Below, piece after piece: positions 21,401-31,902 of a stretch of 64,000 nt of DNA; position 1 is the first letter of the stretch; the number at the start of each line of letters is the position of its first letter. Below the pieces are notes generated by a model. The model saw nothing but the letters and a program-made list of their open reading frames with translations. It searched no databases and was not told the DNA's origin. This DNA is from Phytophthora sp. 'mugwort'. Lineage: Eukaryota; Oomycota; Peronosporomycetes; Peronosporales; Peronosporaceae. The position numbers and the translations under genes were made by a program. Location of the stretch: the NCBI GenBank assembly GCA_033558025.1, contig JAUCEF010000003.1, positions 62,001 to 126,000 of the forward strand. The letters are read 5' to 3'.

Positions 21401-24254
21401 CACACGACTTCCAGTTGGCCTGAAAGTACTTCAGGAGTTCAGGACAATCCTGCACGCAAGATCGAGTAAAGCTTGCGACCCAGAGTCAAACCACGTCTGC
21501 GTATAGCTGACATCACCAAAGCAGCAACAAAAATGTGAGCACCACAACAAGTTTCACAATGGCCAGAACATTGAAAGTGACACCAATAATAGCAACACGT
21601 TAAGCAACAGCTTGGGCTACAACACGTGTGCCCTTAACAGTAGATTAACTTCGCGAATGCATTTTCCATTACGTTCCTCTGCACCATATTCATGTCAAAT
21701 TTGGTTCTTCGGTAAACCTTCCTCCAAAAGGTCAAAGCGTGAAACCGTCAGAGGAGCACTGTGGCAGCTGGAAAGGCCTTCTCAAGGACCCGCCATTCTA
21801 CGAAGTCCTTATCGATAATGATGGTTTGGACGGTGGTCCTGCACGAAATATTTGCGCTTGAAAAGCTCAACAATATACTCCATCGTAGCCGCTTTCTCGT
21901 CAAGCACTAAAACATCAATCTCTGGAATCCCTCTTCCAGTTGGAGAGGTAACAACAAGACTACTTCTATAGTACAGTACAAGCATATAGCTTTAGTGCGA
22001 GTTTCCTCCGTCGCGGTGAAAACAGGAACTTAGCTAAATGATACCCTAGATTGTTGGTGCCATGAGTCCAGTCCATCACCAAACTATCCCCCATTGCGTA
22101 AAACAAGCTTTTTTTGTTGCGGTTTGCATTCGCAATAATGTAAGTGGTATCCATCTGATCGTGGACAAGGAGAACGTCGTTGCCTCTATCGGCGTCAGCA
22201 AAAGTGTCGAGAGTCGCTTTAGACCGTTCAGTGGTTGTCGTGCCGAAACTTGCTGCAATGCCTCTTGTTTGTTGCGGAGTCAGAACCATGTCTGTACTCG
22301 GGGTCATTACAAAGAAGCAATGTCAGTAGTTATGTTTAATGTGTGTGCAATTAGGCCAACAAAAACTAAAACAAAACGCTGCCGAATTCACCAGAAACAC
22401 CCATTAAGCATGTCCGACAGGTACAGGTTAATGTTCGCCGTGCTTGTCTTCATTTCGGTCAGAAGACCAAGTTCCTGGCGAACTTGGGGCGCAAGCGGCA
22501 TCGACTTCGCTCCGCGATTGCGTGAACCAAAAATGGTCTTGTTGTCTTGTAGTTGTGTAGCTAGATATGTACAGCGAATAGCCAGTAAGTATCACAACCG
22601 ATAAGCAATAAAGTACAACTGACCATTACCTATGATCCGGAGACAACGCAAACCGGCTACTTGGCCTATCCGTCGGCGACGACTTTCTCCGATCGAACAT
22701 GAAATCCTGCTTCGCATCCAGTGTAGCGCGAGGCATGATCTCGCTCTCTCCTCGCGAAGGTTGTGTCGCTCCATGCGTGCACCACATCCGTTTGAGAAAA
22801 TATTTCATGTAGGGGGGAAGCTGTGCTGCTCTGCCCGGCTGAAGCAACATAGTAGTGGATAACTTGTCTGAGCAACATAAACCATAAATCAACATAGTAC
22901 GACTGTATCTACCTGTTGTGCTTTGCCCGGGTTTCCGAACTGAGAACTCGAAAACACAAGTATAACTCAGTCAATTTGAAGAGTCGCTTCGAATTGGTCC
23001 CAGTCATCGAAGGTTTTATTTTGAAGCTCGGTCAACTGGTTAGTGACAGACACATGCGCCTTCTTCACCTTCTCCCGCCTTTGCCACGTTTTCGGTAGGC
23101 GTGTGTACTTTGAGGCTGGGTAGTTGCACAGTCGTCGAAGCTTGAGCAGTAAAGAGGCTTCGGAAGCTCTTTCGAGGCACCTTTGTCTTTCTGGAATCGT
23201 CACTAACCGAATCATCCGTCGTAGTTCTATCTCTTTTTGTTTCGGCTGACGGTGCTGGCTCAGTTGATTTTACTTGCGCTATAGAAACAAATACAAACGG
23301 AAAGTAACATAACCAGCAACATAACAGGGATGGCAAAATTAATAGCTATATAGAGAAACGCAGGGGTCGTGCCAACATACGTGAACTGATGCGAACTGCG
23401 CTGCTCGACCTGCTGACGTCGTCCACGACATCGTCATCGTTCTGATCGTTGATACCATGGTCCAGTGCACTGTCAGTGCCGCTTTGCACGTCATCCAGAT
23501 CTGGGTGATCAGCAACCCCATCGCCTTTAGCAGCATCCTGTGCCTCTCCAGACACCGCGTCGGCAGCGCCCTCCACTACGCCGTGCTTTGCGTTTGGCAG
23601 CGCCGTTAGTGGCCACAACCTCGCCGGGCTCCGCGACGACAGCGTTTCCAGCGTCGTCAGTGCGGACAGCGCCGTCAGCACCGACAGTCTCACCGAACAT
23701 CGCGCCGTCAGTGGCTCCTCCCTCATCGGACCTCGCATCGGCAGCGTCTTCTGCGTCGTCGGGCGTCGCGTCGTCAGCGTCCATAGCCTCACCGAGCTTC
23801 GCGTCGGCAGCTACCGCTGAACCACCGTGCAACGCGCCTCCAGCACTTGCTTGAGCGGTCCCATCAAGTCCTTCATCAGCGGGTTCTTCTTCGGGCTCAT
23901 CGTTCACCCCGTCGTCCGGGTCGTGCTTTGGGTCGTAGTCCTCATCTCCATCGTCGTCTTTCGCGAAGCCTTCCAAGACACGCACGTAATCCACTTGCTT
24001 CCGAATGCGATGCGAAGCACGGCGCTCTACAAGTAGGACCATAGCAGTAACGCAAACAAAAGCAGGAAAATAATTCGTTAGTATACTTTGTGCACTGATT
24101 CTTCTCTGTTACTTACCTGAAACCCTCTCGGCAGACACGATAGCGCGTGGTTTCTTCTTCGAAGGCTCCTTCTGCGTCCCGTCACCTTTGCCGCCCCCTT
24201 ACCACCCCTGACGCGCTTGGAAGGAGTTCTATCACGCGCACCCTTCTTCGGCAT
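18458..24254 (-). pseudogene. Decayed large MULE transposase B: acidic N-terminus, FAR1-like, MULE, SWIM and Ulp1-like peptidase
   Basis: All segments are on the minus strand in colinear order. A basic start (MPKKGARDRTPSKRVRGG, from 24254) is followed by a likely intron ending near 24042. Next comes VDYVRVLEGFAKDDDG and an Asp/Ala-rich acidic stretch (24042-23380). A FAR1/FLYWCH-like DNA-binding part follows (FDDWDQFEATLQ at about 23000; WCTHGATQPSRGE at about 22760). The MULE core shows GDSLVMDWTHGTNNLGYHL (about 22050) and, after frame changes, sequence to 21800. A SWIM finger (LPCQHLMYIASG, about 20950) and VPSRWAM come next. Finally there is a C48-type peptidase: LPVQLSNVHWGI (His region, about 18900) and QPDGKSCGVLCIAQA (Gln and Cys, about 18680). 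Stops and shifts break it. MULEs with Ulp1-like domains are known in plants (KI-MULE/Kaonashi group). Confidence 0.6.
19259..19272 (+). repeat. G homopolymer, 14 bases
   Basis: A run of 14 G inside the Ulp1-side half of MULE remnant B. Confidence 0.9.
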
Positions 24255-24425
24255 CCTTGCTTGTCGTCTGTCTATTCCCGCCGTAAAACAGAATGGAAGG
24301 CTGAGAATCGCGGAAAGAGGGGATCGTACTTAATCGGTTAAAATCAATCTCGCGAACCTTAAAGTTTGCTCTGAATTTTGGCGTAAGGAAAACGCGAGAA
24401 TATCACCCAAAAACACAAGCAGGAA

Positions 24426-24707
24426 CTATGGTATTATCAACCCGTTGTCGTCGAGTTGTTGCAATGTTGCAGTAACGACTCCGCCATCATGCGTGCACCA
24501 TAGTATGTAGTAAACCTCAAAAGCAAGCGGGATCTTTGCCGTAGCCGGCAGCGTACCCCGCCTTTGCAGCTCAGCATTTTTCGCTGCGACGCTCGTTGAC
24601 GTTCGCATGCAGAAGACTTGGTGAGTAGCTTTCTGATACCCCGTCAAAGCTGCGAAGGGTTCGTCCCGACTTGCATAGGATAGTAGGCTGCTCCATACGT
24701 GGCGCAC
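24426..24707 (-). pseudogene. MULE N-terminal (FAR1-like) fragment
   Basis: A 93-codon minus-strand frame with CMRTSTSVAAKNAELQRR and FEVYYILWCTHDGG. It resembles the WCTHG-containing DNA-binding segment of the MULE at 18458-24254, but it lies outside that gene and has nothing of the core next to it. It is probably a scrap of another copy. Confidence 0.5.
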
Positions 24708-25806
24708 AGACAGAAGTAGTGGGCCTTCGCTTCTGCTGGCTCCTTGTCCGCCTCTGCTATCTCCTTGTCCGCCTCCGTACCGGAATCCGACGACTCGAAC
24801 TCACCTCTGCTGACTCTTGTCGGCCTCCGTACCGGAACCCAACGACGAAGCGGTGCTCGCCATGCGTTTGGAGGGTTTCGAAATGAAAGATCTGAAAGAA
24901 AAAAAATGGCCGGAAGGGGGAGACGGGATGCTTTTTAATTTCTAATTGCCTCAAAAGTATGGGTATTTATCTTTTTTGTTTTTAGGGGAATCGAAAAACA
25001 TTTTCAAAGGGGACTCGATAATTACCCGAACCCCTTTGTAGCCTCCACCAGCCGATGCAGCAGGTGATACGGTCGATACAGAGCTCGGTGATCTGCGTCA
25101 GCAGAGATGGAGCACCGGAAAGGAACTATTGCAGCAATTAAACGCCCTAGCGCTGTATAGGCGTGTGGTTGTTAGTAGGAGATGGTGCGTTTACGGACAT
25201 TCGCTGTTCTAGTGGGGCGTCTAGTACCTGGTTCGTAAAATTGTCCAGTCAAAGAGGAAGCATCAACAGAAAAACTGGCACGTGACAACCACAAACAAGA
25301 ACCACATCAACTGCACGTTGACAGCGAAACCCTCTGCTCATCAACTAATAGTATCGTCCCATCATGACGGGCGTCGAAATGACCACGCCCGAGCGCACCT
25401 ATACCAGCAGCGGGTTCCCGCTCTCGTCAGCCGTGCCACTAGCAGTAACACCGCTTTCGTCGACGGCGCTGCTCTGCTGGCTCTCTTCGCCAGCTCCACT
25501 TGAAAATCCCCCTTTAACGATTTATATCGGTGCATACCGGTAATTTGAGGTATTGATGCATGGGCATTACATGTACATGGGTAGCACATGAATAACACAC
25601 GCATTTATGCAGTAATGCTACCAGTTATATGCGGATATGGATGAATATGACGACTTATCCAACCATACTTATCTTTTGTATAGGGCATGGAGGCTTTTAA
25701 AGACCAAGGAAAGATTTGTTTTTAATTTAACCCAATCAAAATCCTTCTATCAATTAATATCAGCCAATTTGAATGTGGCAGATTAGATAGGTCCTCTAAG
25801 CCAGCC
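24708..25806. other. Spacer before Crypton 1, no gene recognised
   Basis: Mixed short frames only. A near-tandem duplication of about 55 bp (CTCCTTGTCCGCCTC(C)GTACCGGAA-like units) occurs at 24745-24840. A Thr/Ser/Leu-rich short frame at 25364-25540 has no recognised motif. Confidence 0.4.
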
Positions 25807-25828
25807 ATTCCGACATATGGGGTCGGAG
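25807..25828. promoter_or_regulatory. Palindrome upstream of the Crypton 1 gene, candidate recombinase core site
   Basis: TCCGAC and GTCGGA arms flank a 7-bp spacer (ATATGGG). The 22-bp context is nearly identical to 28860-28881 in Crypton 2 (20 of 22). A further CTCCGACC copy at 25906-25913 lies just before the ATG at 25917. Six-base arms with a 7-bp spacer resemble a tyrosine-recombinase crossover site; a promoter operator is the alternative. Confidence 0.45.
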
Positions 25829-25916
25829 GGTCACGAAAAATGTGTGTCTTCACACATTGCTGCAGTGAGAGCATATCATTTGCATATTTGCATTCTATCC
25901 GACCCCTCCGACCAGG

Positions 25917-27880
25917 ATGGGCTTTAGTGATCTCAAGCGTGGTAACACCAACCGAGCTCAGGTGACGGCCATCAAGGCTTTCAAAGCCTTGTAAAGGCAG
26001 AAAATGTAAAGTTTGACTATGCATTGAAAAGGATGGCATGGTAAGTGTTTGTGTCTGTGTTAGATATGTTCGGTATGTATCTAGCATTTCATGGGAGTAA
26101 GAACGCCAAGCCGTTTGCCCGGAACACCTCTAAGCAGTACTACAGACAAAGCAAGATGTGGCTCTTTGAGCTCTTCCATGCGAAACGACATGTTGTCGAA
26201 GCAACGTTGCTTAGCACGAGGAAGACGCTCGAGAGCTTCTGTATGAAGCGAGATGGAAAGGTAGTTAACAAAGCTCCAGCATGCTCAGAAAGCGATTTAA
26301 AAAAGATGATGATGTATTTGTCTAAGAATGCATGCTCCTCCCGTCATTACCAAGACGCGGTGTTGCCGTGTCTGTTGTGTTACCTGTTTGGACGAGCTTC
26401 CGATCTGTCGCTCGTCCGCAAGCAGAACCTCTCCGCCGACGCAGCCGTGGTATTCTTCGTGCGCTTCATCCGCATGAAGACGTCCGAGGAACAAAGGTTG
26501 TCGCTATTCCTGGACGCCGACTTCGTATCCTGTCCGCCGCACGCGATCGCAGTGGCGCTCATACACGCAGTCGGCTCCGTTCGTCGCCGTGTTGGACAAC
26601 TTGCCCGAGATCCCCGTGGAAGCCGCCGTCACGCTGTCGCCGGCGACGCCTTTGAAGGAGGTGTTGAACCACCCTGACGAGTTCGCTGCCCTTGCCGCCG
26701 CCGGTCCACCTGCCACTGTTGTTTCCAAGCCCGTCGCTGTTGTCCCGACCATCTACTCGCACGTCAACCGGCTTCGCGACCGAGTCACGCGTCCTGTGGA
26801 GCCCTAGCACCGCTGACGCCGCACTCGTTTCGGCGCGGCGGCGCCCAGCACGTGAACGCGTGTGATGGACTCACAGAACGTTGGATCTTCGACCGTGGTG
26901 CCTGGAACATGACTACAACAAACAAGGGATACAACTACATCTTCAACACAAGCAGAGAAGATCACATGGTTAGCAAAGCACTCAGCGGACACGCCACCAA
27001 GGCTCGCGTAGAGCTCCTCGACTTGAAGCCGTTCGACACAGAGACACAAGCGAAGATTGCATCTGTCCAGCGCTCGCTGTTCACGACCTGCTACAAGATG
27101 GAGAACCCCAAGTACAACGTGAGTCAGAACGTTGCCGATGTACTTACAGCTTACCTCGTCTTGCACTACCCCCTGATGAAGAGGCTTTGAAGTTGATGCG
27201 TTTCCCCTTAGACGCCTGGAGACGGCAGCAGTGGATGACGCCGCGTCAGTCGCTGAGCTACTCGCATGGTCTTCGCACCTCGCCAGCTGTGGAAGCACCA
27301 AGCCAAGCCAAATACATGCAGCCGACACGCACAAGGAACAAACCAGCCAGAGCAAGATCATCGACCATCAAAGCAGTGTGATTAACCATTTAGTGGCGCA
27401 CATCAAGCGCCAAGATGAGCGTCTCGCCAACCTAGAAGCTGAAATGAACGGAGCCCCAGCACAAGACAAGAGCAACAAGCGTCAGCTAGAACCAAGCCAA
27501 GATCAAGAGAAGCCCAAACGCCGACGGACATCGGTGACTTACCTTCACGCGACGTGGTTTGCGTGGTACACGCAGGAACGCGAAGCAGCTCGTGGCCTTG
27601 AACAGCTCTCCGTCGCCAACGACTTGATGCTGGACCCAAGCACCGATAGCTACCGCGACCAAGTCCTCGCGCTCGGGAAGAAGGCGGAGGCTGCCGTGTG
27701 TTTGCCATCCTCAACGCCCGCAAGATCAAGTCGCGCGGCTCCACAGCTATCCGCAAGCACCTACACGAGATGTACAGGAAGGGTGAGCTCAACGACATGA
27801 TTGCACGCCACCTACAGCTTCGCCGAGCTTCTGCCATTCAAGCCCCCCCCCGGATGACCATGACGCCCTTGAACCTGTAG
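25917..27880 (+). pseudogene. Crypton tyrosine recombinase with GCR1_C-like tail, frame-broken
   Basis: The ATG at 25917 is chosen by alignment with Crypton 2 (DLKRGNTNRAQVTAIKAF against DLKPANTKRARATAMKAF). After a stop-containing or intronic stretch (to about 26064) the reading resumes with FGMYLAFHGSKNAK. Recombinase features: LFGRASDLSLVRKQ (first Arg), FVRFIRMKTS (Lys), PHSFRRGGAQHVNA (HxxR), RWIFDRGAW and YNYIFNT (candidate Tyr). Shifts lie near 26572, 26800, 27190 and 27700. A helical segment (HLVAHIKRQDERLANLEAE) and ATWFAWYTQ follow, the latter fitting the GCR1_C DNA-binding domain of CryptonF elements. In the family the enzyme integrates and excises a circular intermediate. This copy is inactive. 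Confidence 0.7.
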
Positions 27881-28019
27881 CAACCGCAATCTAGACAACA
27901 TAACCCACACAAGAAACATAGCAATAGCTAGCAGCGGCATAAGGTGGCAAAGATAGCATATATTACATGATAGCACAACGTTAGCCATCCACAACGAATA
28001 CAATATACAGAGTAAGCCG

Positions 28020-28088
28020 TGGCGACGGCTGGAGTCGAACCAGCAACCTCAGGGCAAGCCCTGCGCTCTTCCGAAGAGCTTCGTCGTC
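28020..28088 (-). tRNA. tRNA-like sequence with a 4-base anticodon loop (Ala-like), inside Crypton 1
   Basis: On the minus strand it has a 7-bp acceptor stem (one mismatch), AA at positions 8-9, and a D arm GCTC-TTCGGAA-GAGC. The anticodon stem is CAGGG/CCCTG (5 bp) with only CTTG as loop. The variable loop is AGGTT, the T arm GCTGG-TTCGACT-CCAGC, and the discriminator A. Everything is canonical except that three bases are missing from the anticodon loop. The remainder suggests a former tRNA-Ala(TGC), so it cannot decode. It may still be transcribed by Pol III through its A and B boxes. Confidence 0.6.
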
Positions 28089-28638
28089 GTGGGTGGTGGC
28101 AGGAGGCAAACACTAGACGAGCCGGACGGCCGGACGGCTGCAAGGCCTGTACGGGCTGCGAGGTCTGTATTGCTGTGAGGCCTGTACAGCCTGAGAGGGT
28201 AGGCGACTTGGGCTTGAAGAAAGAAGAGTGAGAGCGAAGCAAAGCTGTCAGAAACGACTCAGCACGACAGCCACTAACTGGCCGCGTGTTTATAGACTCT
28301 ATATGATGTATGCATCTATTGGCAGATAATTTGCCCAATGGGATGGAGGTCACGTTGCCAAATTTACCTTAATTATGGCCCCCAACCGGCGATCGGCCAT
28401 CATTGTTGAATTTGACGGCTGGGGAGCACATGGCTCTAGCGCCAAATTTGTGTTAGAATAGAAAAGGGCTGATTTCTCAGCCCACAGGCCAGTTCAGGCC
28501 ATTTCCATGCGCCTATGAACAAGCTTGTTAGATCCACGCAGCCTATCCGGTCTGATTCACCTAGCCCTTGTAGTACAGTAAAATCCCGTCTAAGTCTGTT
28601 TAGTGTGTAATATCACAAAGAGCCATTTTTTGGGTACA

Positions 28639-28690
28639 GGTCGGAGTGGTCCTCCGGTCGGAGATTTTATGGTATGGACGAATAACATTA
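28639..28690 (+). repeat. Right-end segment shared by Crypton 1 and Crypton 2
   Basis: GGTCGGAG occurs at 28639-28646 and 28656-28663 and is followed by a TATGG(T)ATGGAC stretch. The same combination (GGTCGGAG at 31518-31525, then ATGATATGGACAATA) lies behind Crypton 2. It is a weak match by eye, but in the same position relative to each element. Confidence 0.4.
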
Positions 28691-28859
28691 TCTCTCCGAC
28701 CAAACTTGATCATAGTATAGTGCATATTAGCCAATGAGATTATTCTCCGATTCATTTTAGCCAATGAAAACCAGCTTCAAAGTTTTTGGCGAGTCAAATC
28801 GCTTAAAAATTCGGTTTCATCCAATAAGAACGCGAATAGTTGCAGTCGGAAGCAGAGCA

Positions 28860-28881
28860 ATTCCGACATATCTGGTCGGAG
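28860..28881. promoter_or_regulatory. Palindrome upstream of the Crypton 2 gene, candidate recombinase core site
   Basis: TCCGAC, 7-bp spacer ATATCTG, GTCGGA. It is the counterpart of 25807-25828. CTCCGACC at 28952-28959 precedes the ATG at 28967 just as in Crypton 1. Confidence 0.45.
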
Positions 28882-28966
28882 CTGATGCCAGATATGTGTA
28901 TCGTGCTATAAACGTGTGGTGTGCCACATATCACTCGCGTATATGCCGCCTCTCCGACCAATAACG

Positions 28967-30992
28967 ATGAGCCGGAACGACTTGAAGCCTGCCAACACCA
29001 AGCGCGCGCGAGCGACGGCCATGAAGGCGTTCGAGCACTTCCTCTCCTCCGAGATCACGAGCATGGATCATGTGAGGGCTTTGGTCGTCGCGGACCCAAG
29101 CCGCGGAGGCGGTATTTCTAGTGACGCTAATGGACAAGTTTGGCGTTTACCTGGCATTTCACTCAGGAGCACGGAGGCAGTACCTGTCGCGCCACTCCGT
29201 CGCTCAATATTTCCGCCAGGTGAAGTGCTGGCTCTAGACGAGTATCCTGTCCAAGGCGGCACTGTAGCACGGCAGCTGCTGAGCATGGGGCGCACGCTTG
29301 AGCAGCACTGCATCAAGTGCTAGATTTGTCAAAAAGGCGGTTGCATGCACGAGGGAGGATCTCAAGAAGATGACAAAGTATCTGTATTCAACGGCTAGCT
29401 GTGCGTCAGACTACCAAGATGTAGCACTGTTATGCCTCTTGTGGTACCTCTTTGGCCGCGCTTCGGACCTGACCTTCGTTCGGAAGCAGCAGCTCTTCAT
29501 AGGTGCTGGTGGCGTGTTCTTCATCCGCTTCATCCGCATGAAGACGTCCGACGAGCAGGCACTGTCGCTCTTCCCCGATGCTGACTTCGCGACTTGTCCG
29601 TTGCTGGCGCTCGCGCTGGCTTTGATCACCCAGGCGTCGCCGTGGGCAGCGCCCCTCAACCACTTACCAGTGCAGTCGAAAAATGTTCCCGTTGAGCTGA
29701 CCGACTCCGTCCCGTTGCTGGACCAGCTTCAGGAAACCGGCACACTGGGTTCTTCTCAGGCGTCGACGAGAAGCAGCACAGTCCACACGTCGCCGACAAT
29801 TGGTATTCACGCTCTTGTCAACCGCTTGCTCGATCGTGTCGCTGGACCCGCTGGAGTCGAAGAGCCGCTAACCTCTCATTCGTTTCGACGCGGCGGTGCC
29901 CTGCATGCCAACGCGTTCTCAGAGCTGACGGCGCAGTGGATCTTCGATCGCGGAGCCTGGAAATTGACCACGACGAATAAAGCCTTCACCTACGTCTTCA
30001 ATACTCCGAAAGAAGAAGAAGACCATCAAGTCGCGAAGGTACTGAGCGGAATGGCGCCAAAGCAAGCCTATGTTCTTCCATCGCTGGAAGTCTTCGACTC
30101 GGCAACACAAGCGCAGATTAGGGAGGTTAGCCACAAGCTCTTCAACGCGAGTCATGCGCTGGGTAACAAGGCCTTCAACGTTTGCGCTGCAGTGAGAGAC
30201 ATGCTGACAGCAACCATCATCCTCCACTACCCGTCACTGATGGAGACCAACGCGCAGGGGCCTGCGATGACAACGATCCAGCGCTGCGCCAAGGCCTCTG
30301 GTGTGACCACGTCGAACCTGCTTGCTTGGTCACTGCAACTCACGAGGTCTGCTGATCCCGCTCACACCACCGCGGACGACTTGACGGTAGGAAACATGAG
30401 ACCAAAGTTGCGTTCAATCATCAGACTGCTTTGATAGAAAGGTTAATCGCGGTCAACTGTCGCCTCGAGGCTCGGGTCAACTTGCTAGAAGCTACAAGCA
30501 TCAACACTGGGGAGAACACATCAGGACACCGCAGTGAACAAGCAAAGCGACCAAGAGATGAAGATGAAAACGTACCAGTGAAGGCCGACGTCGATCGAAG
30601 ACGATACCTCTCGTCGACACCTGGTTTGCGTGGTACACGGCAGCTCCGCTGGATGGCTGAGTACTAACAAGCACAAGACGTCGGACGCCAAGCTGCTCAT
30701 GGCTTTCATGAAGCTCTTCATTGAAGACGGATACACGCTCGACGAGTCGTCACCGAGCTACAAGGATAACATCCGCCAGCTTGGAGAGCTAACGTCAAAC
30801 GAAGTCGTGTCGTACCTCCGCGCGCGAAACGTACCGCCAACGGGATCTAACGCTGAACTCAAGGAGCTTCGCCGGCTGCATCATGGAAGCCTCAATGACT
30901 TCATCAGCGCCTACCACCAACGTCTTGCTATCGGTAGAGTCGTAGACCTCGCACCACTCCATCACCAAGGCACACTCAGGCCGCTTCTGTAA
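28967..30992 (+). pseudogene. Crypton tyrosine recombinase, largely preserved but frame-broken
   Basis: Start at the ATG at 28967 (MSRNDLKPANTKRARATAM). The segment DKFGVYLAFHSGARRQYLSR (about 29133-29230) lies in another frame, so either a short intron or a shift separates it. The main open frame, 29298-30434 (378 codons), carries the catalytic set: LFGRASDLTFVRKQ (Arg54 of this frame), FIRMKTS (Lys82), SHSFRRGGALHANA (His194 and Arg197), WIFDRGAW and FTYVFNT (Tyr232, candidate nucleophile). A shift near 30395 and another near 30640 separate a helical segment and a C-terminal domain (AKLLMAFMKLFIEDGYTL) that aligns with the GCR1_C-like tail of Crypton 1. It probably acted as integrase and excisionase of the element. 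Confidence 0.7.
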
Positions 30993-31090
30993 TACAACAT
31001 GCCGTATTCACCCGTATCCTTGTGGTCGGTGCTTCCGTAGATGTAGCTCGCTTGGAGGTCTGCCACAGTCAATAGAGTATAGAGAAATTT

Positions 31091-31154
31091 ACCGGTGGGT
31101 GGAATCGAACCACCTCCTTCCCTTTCGGGAGCTCTTCCATTGAGCTAAATCGGT
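31091..31154 (-). tRNA. tRNA-like sequence lacking an anticodon loop, inside Crypton 2
   Basis: Minus strand: acceptor ACCGATT paired with CACCGGT (two mismatches), TA at positions 8-9, D arm GCTC-AATGGAA-GAGC, T arm GGTGG-TTCGATT-CCACC (perfect). Between the D and T arms only 16 bases remain (23 are normal), forming TCCC-GAAA-GGGA, a hairpin closed by a GNRA-type tetraloop where the anticodon should be. It is homologous to the sequence at 46264-46326. It cannot serve as a normal tRNA. Confidence 0.5.
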
Positions 31155-31166
31155 GGGGGGGGGGGG
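31155..31166 (+). repeat. G homopolymer, 12 bases
   Basis: Twelve consecutive G directly abutting the 5' end of the tRNA-like sequence at 31091-31154. Confidence 0.85.
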
Positions 31167-31545
31167 AGGGGTAGACAACAACATCGCAGGGGATACTCAG
31201 CTGGAGGATCGACGGGGAATTAACGACCACGGTTCTTTGTGGAAGCGACAACCCTCTTAAAAGTGCCATGGGCACAACCCCTCAATTCACCAGACCAGGT
31301 GGTCAATCGATCACTGAGGTCGCAGGCAAAATGGCGAAGTCAAAATTGCACGTGTGCCACTCATTTGCAAGATATAATTACGCCTGCCACCTATCAATCC
31401 ACCAGTCATTTGCGAGGGTATTTTTTAGGGCTGTATGCCATTTTACGAAAGCCTCCACAACTTGGTGCGATATAAAATTCTGCGATATGGTCGGATGCTA
31501 GTCGGAAATGCGGCGACGGTCGGAGTCGTGATGATATGGACAATA

Positions 31546-31902
31546 CATGGACAAAATCATAGGCAGCACGGAGTGAGAACACAGACTGTAAAATTGTGTT
31601 TTCTACTCAAAATTGCCATGCGCGATTCATCCAATCAATCACGCAGCAAATCGTGCAAGGTCGTGAAACGCTTGCGTTCACTATGATACCGTTAAGTACG
31701 ATTATGATCATTGCGAACGCATAGACCGGGCATGTTCAAGGGATTGAAAATTGTATTGGGGCGATTCGCTCAATCGGTCACTTCTGGCAAATAATATAGT
31801 AATACTTCCGATTTTTTAATTACCCTGCACGCACGTTGTGAGTTTATCCACTTCCTAAAATAAATGCGTTATAGATTTAATCTCGAACGTAATCGCCTTT
31901 CG
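31546..31902. other. Spacer downstream of the family B gene, nothing recognised
   Basis: Only short frames with no motif. It contains the 3' side of the 31903-33348 gene. Confidence 0.5.

Larger units (their letters stand above)
25807..28690 (+). mobile_element. Crypton-type tyrosine-recombinase transposon 1
   Basis: Contains a decayed tyrosine recombinase gene (25917-27880) and a tRNA-like sequence (28020-28088). The left part shares a palindrome with Crypton 2 (25807-25828 and 28860-28881). The right part (28639-28690, GGTCGGAG followed by TATGGAC-like sequence) resembles the segment at 31489-31545 behind Crypton 2. The limits are inferred from these shared flanks; no TIRs are expected for Cryptons. 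Confidence 0.6.
28860..31545 (+). mobile_element. Crypton-type tyrosine-recombinase transposon 2
   Basis: Second copy of the same type, directly downstream and in the same orientation as Crypton 1. It is set off by the shared upstream palindrome (28860-28881) and the shared right-end segment (31489-31545). It carries a recombinase gene (28967-30992) with fewer lesions than copy 1, and a tRNA-like sequence near its right end (31091-31154). The two copies are clearly diverged in coding sequence, so this is not a recent tandem duplication. Confidence 0.6.

Noticed and set aside
23540..24044. Ala/Ser-rich plus-strand frames
   Set aside because: They mirror the Asp/Ala-rich acidic segment of the minus-strand MULE protein.
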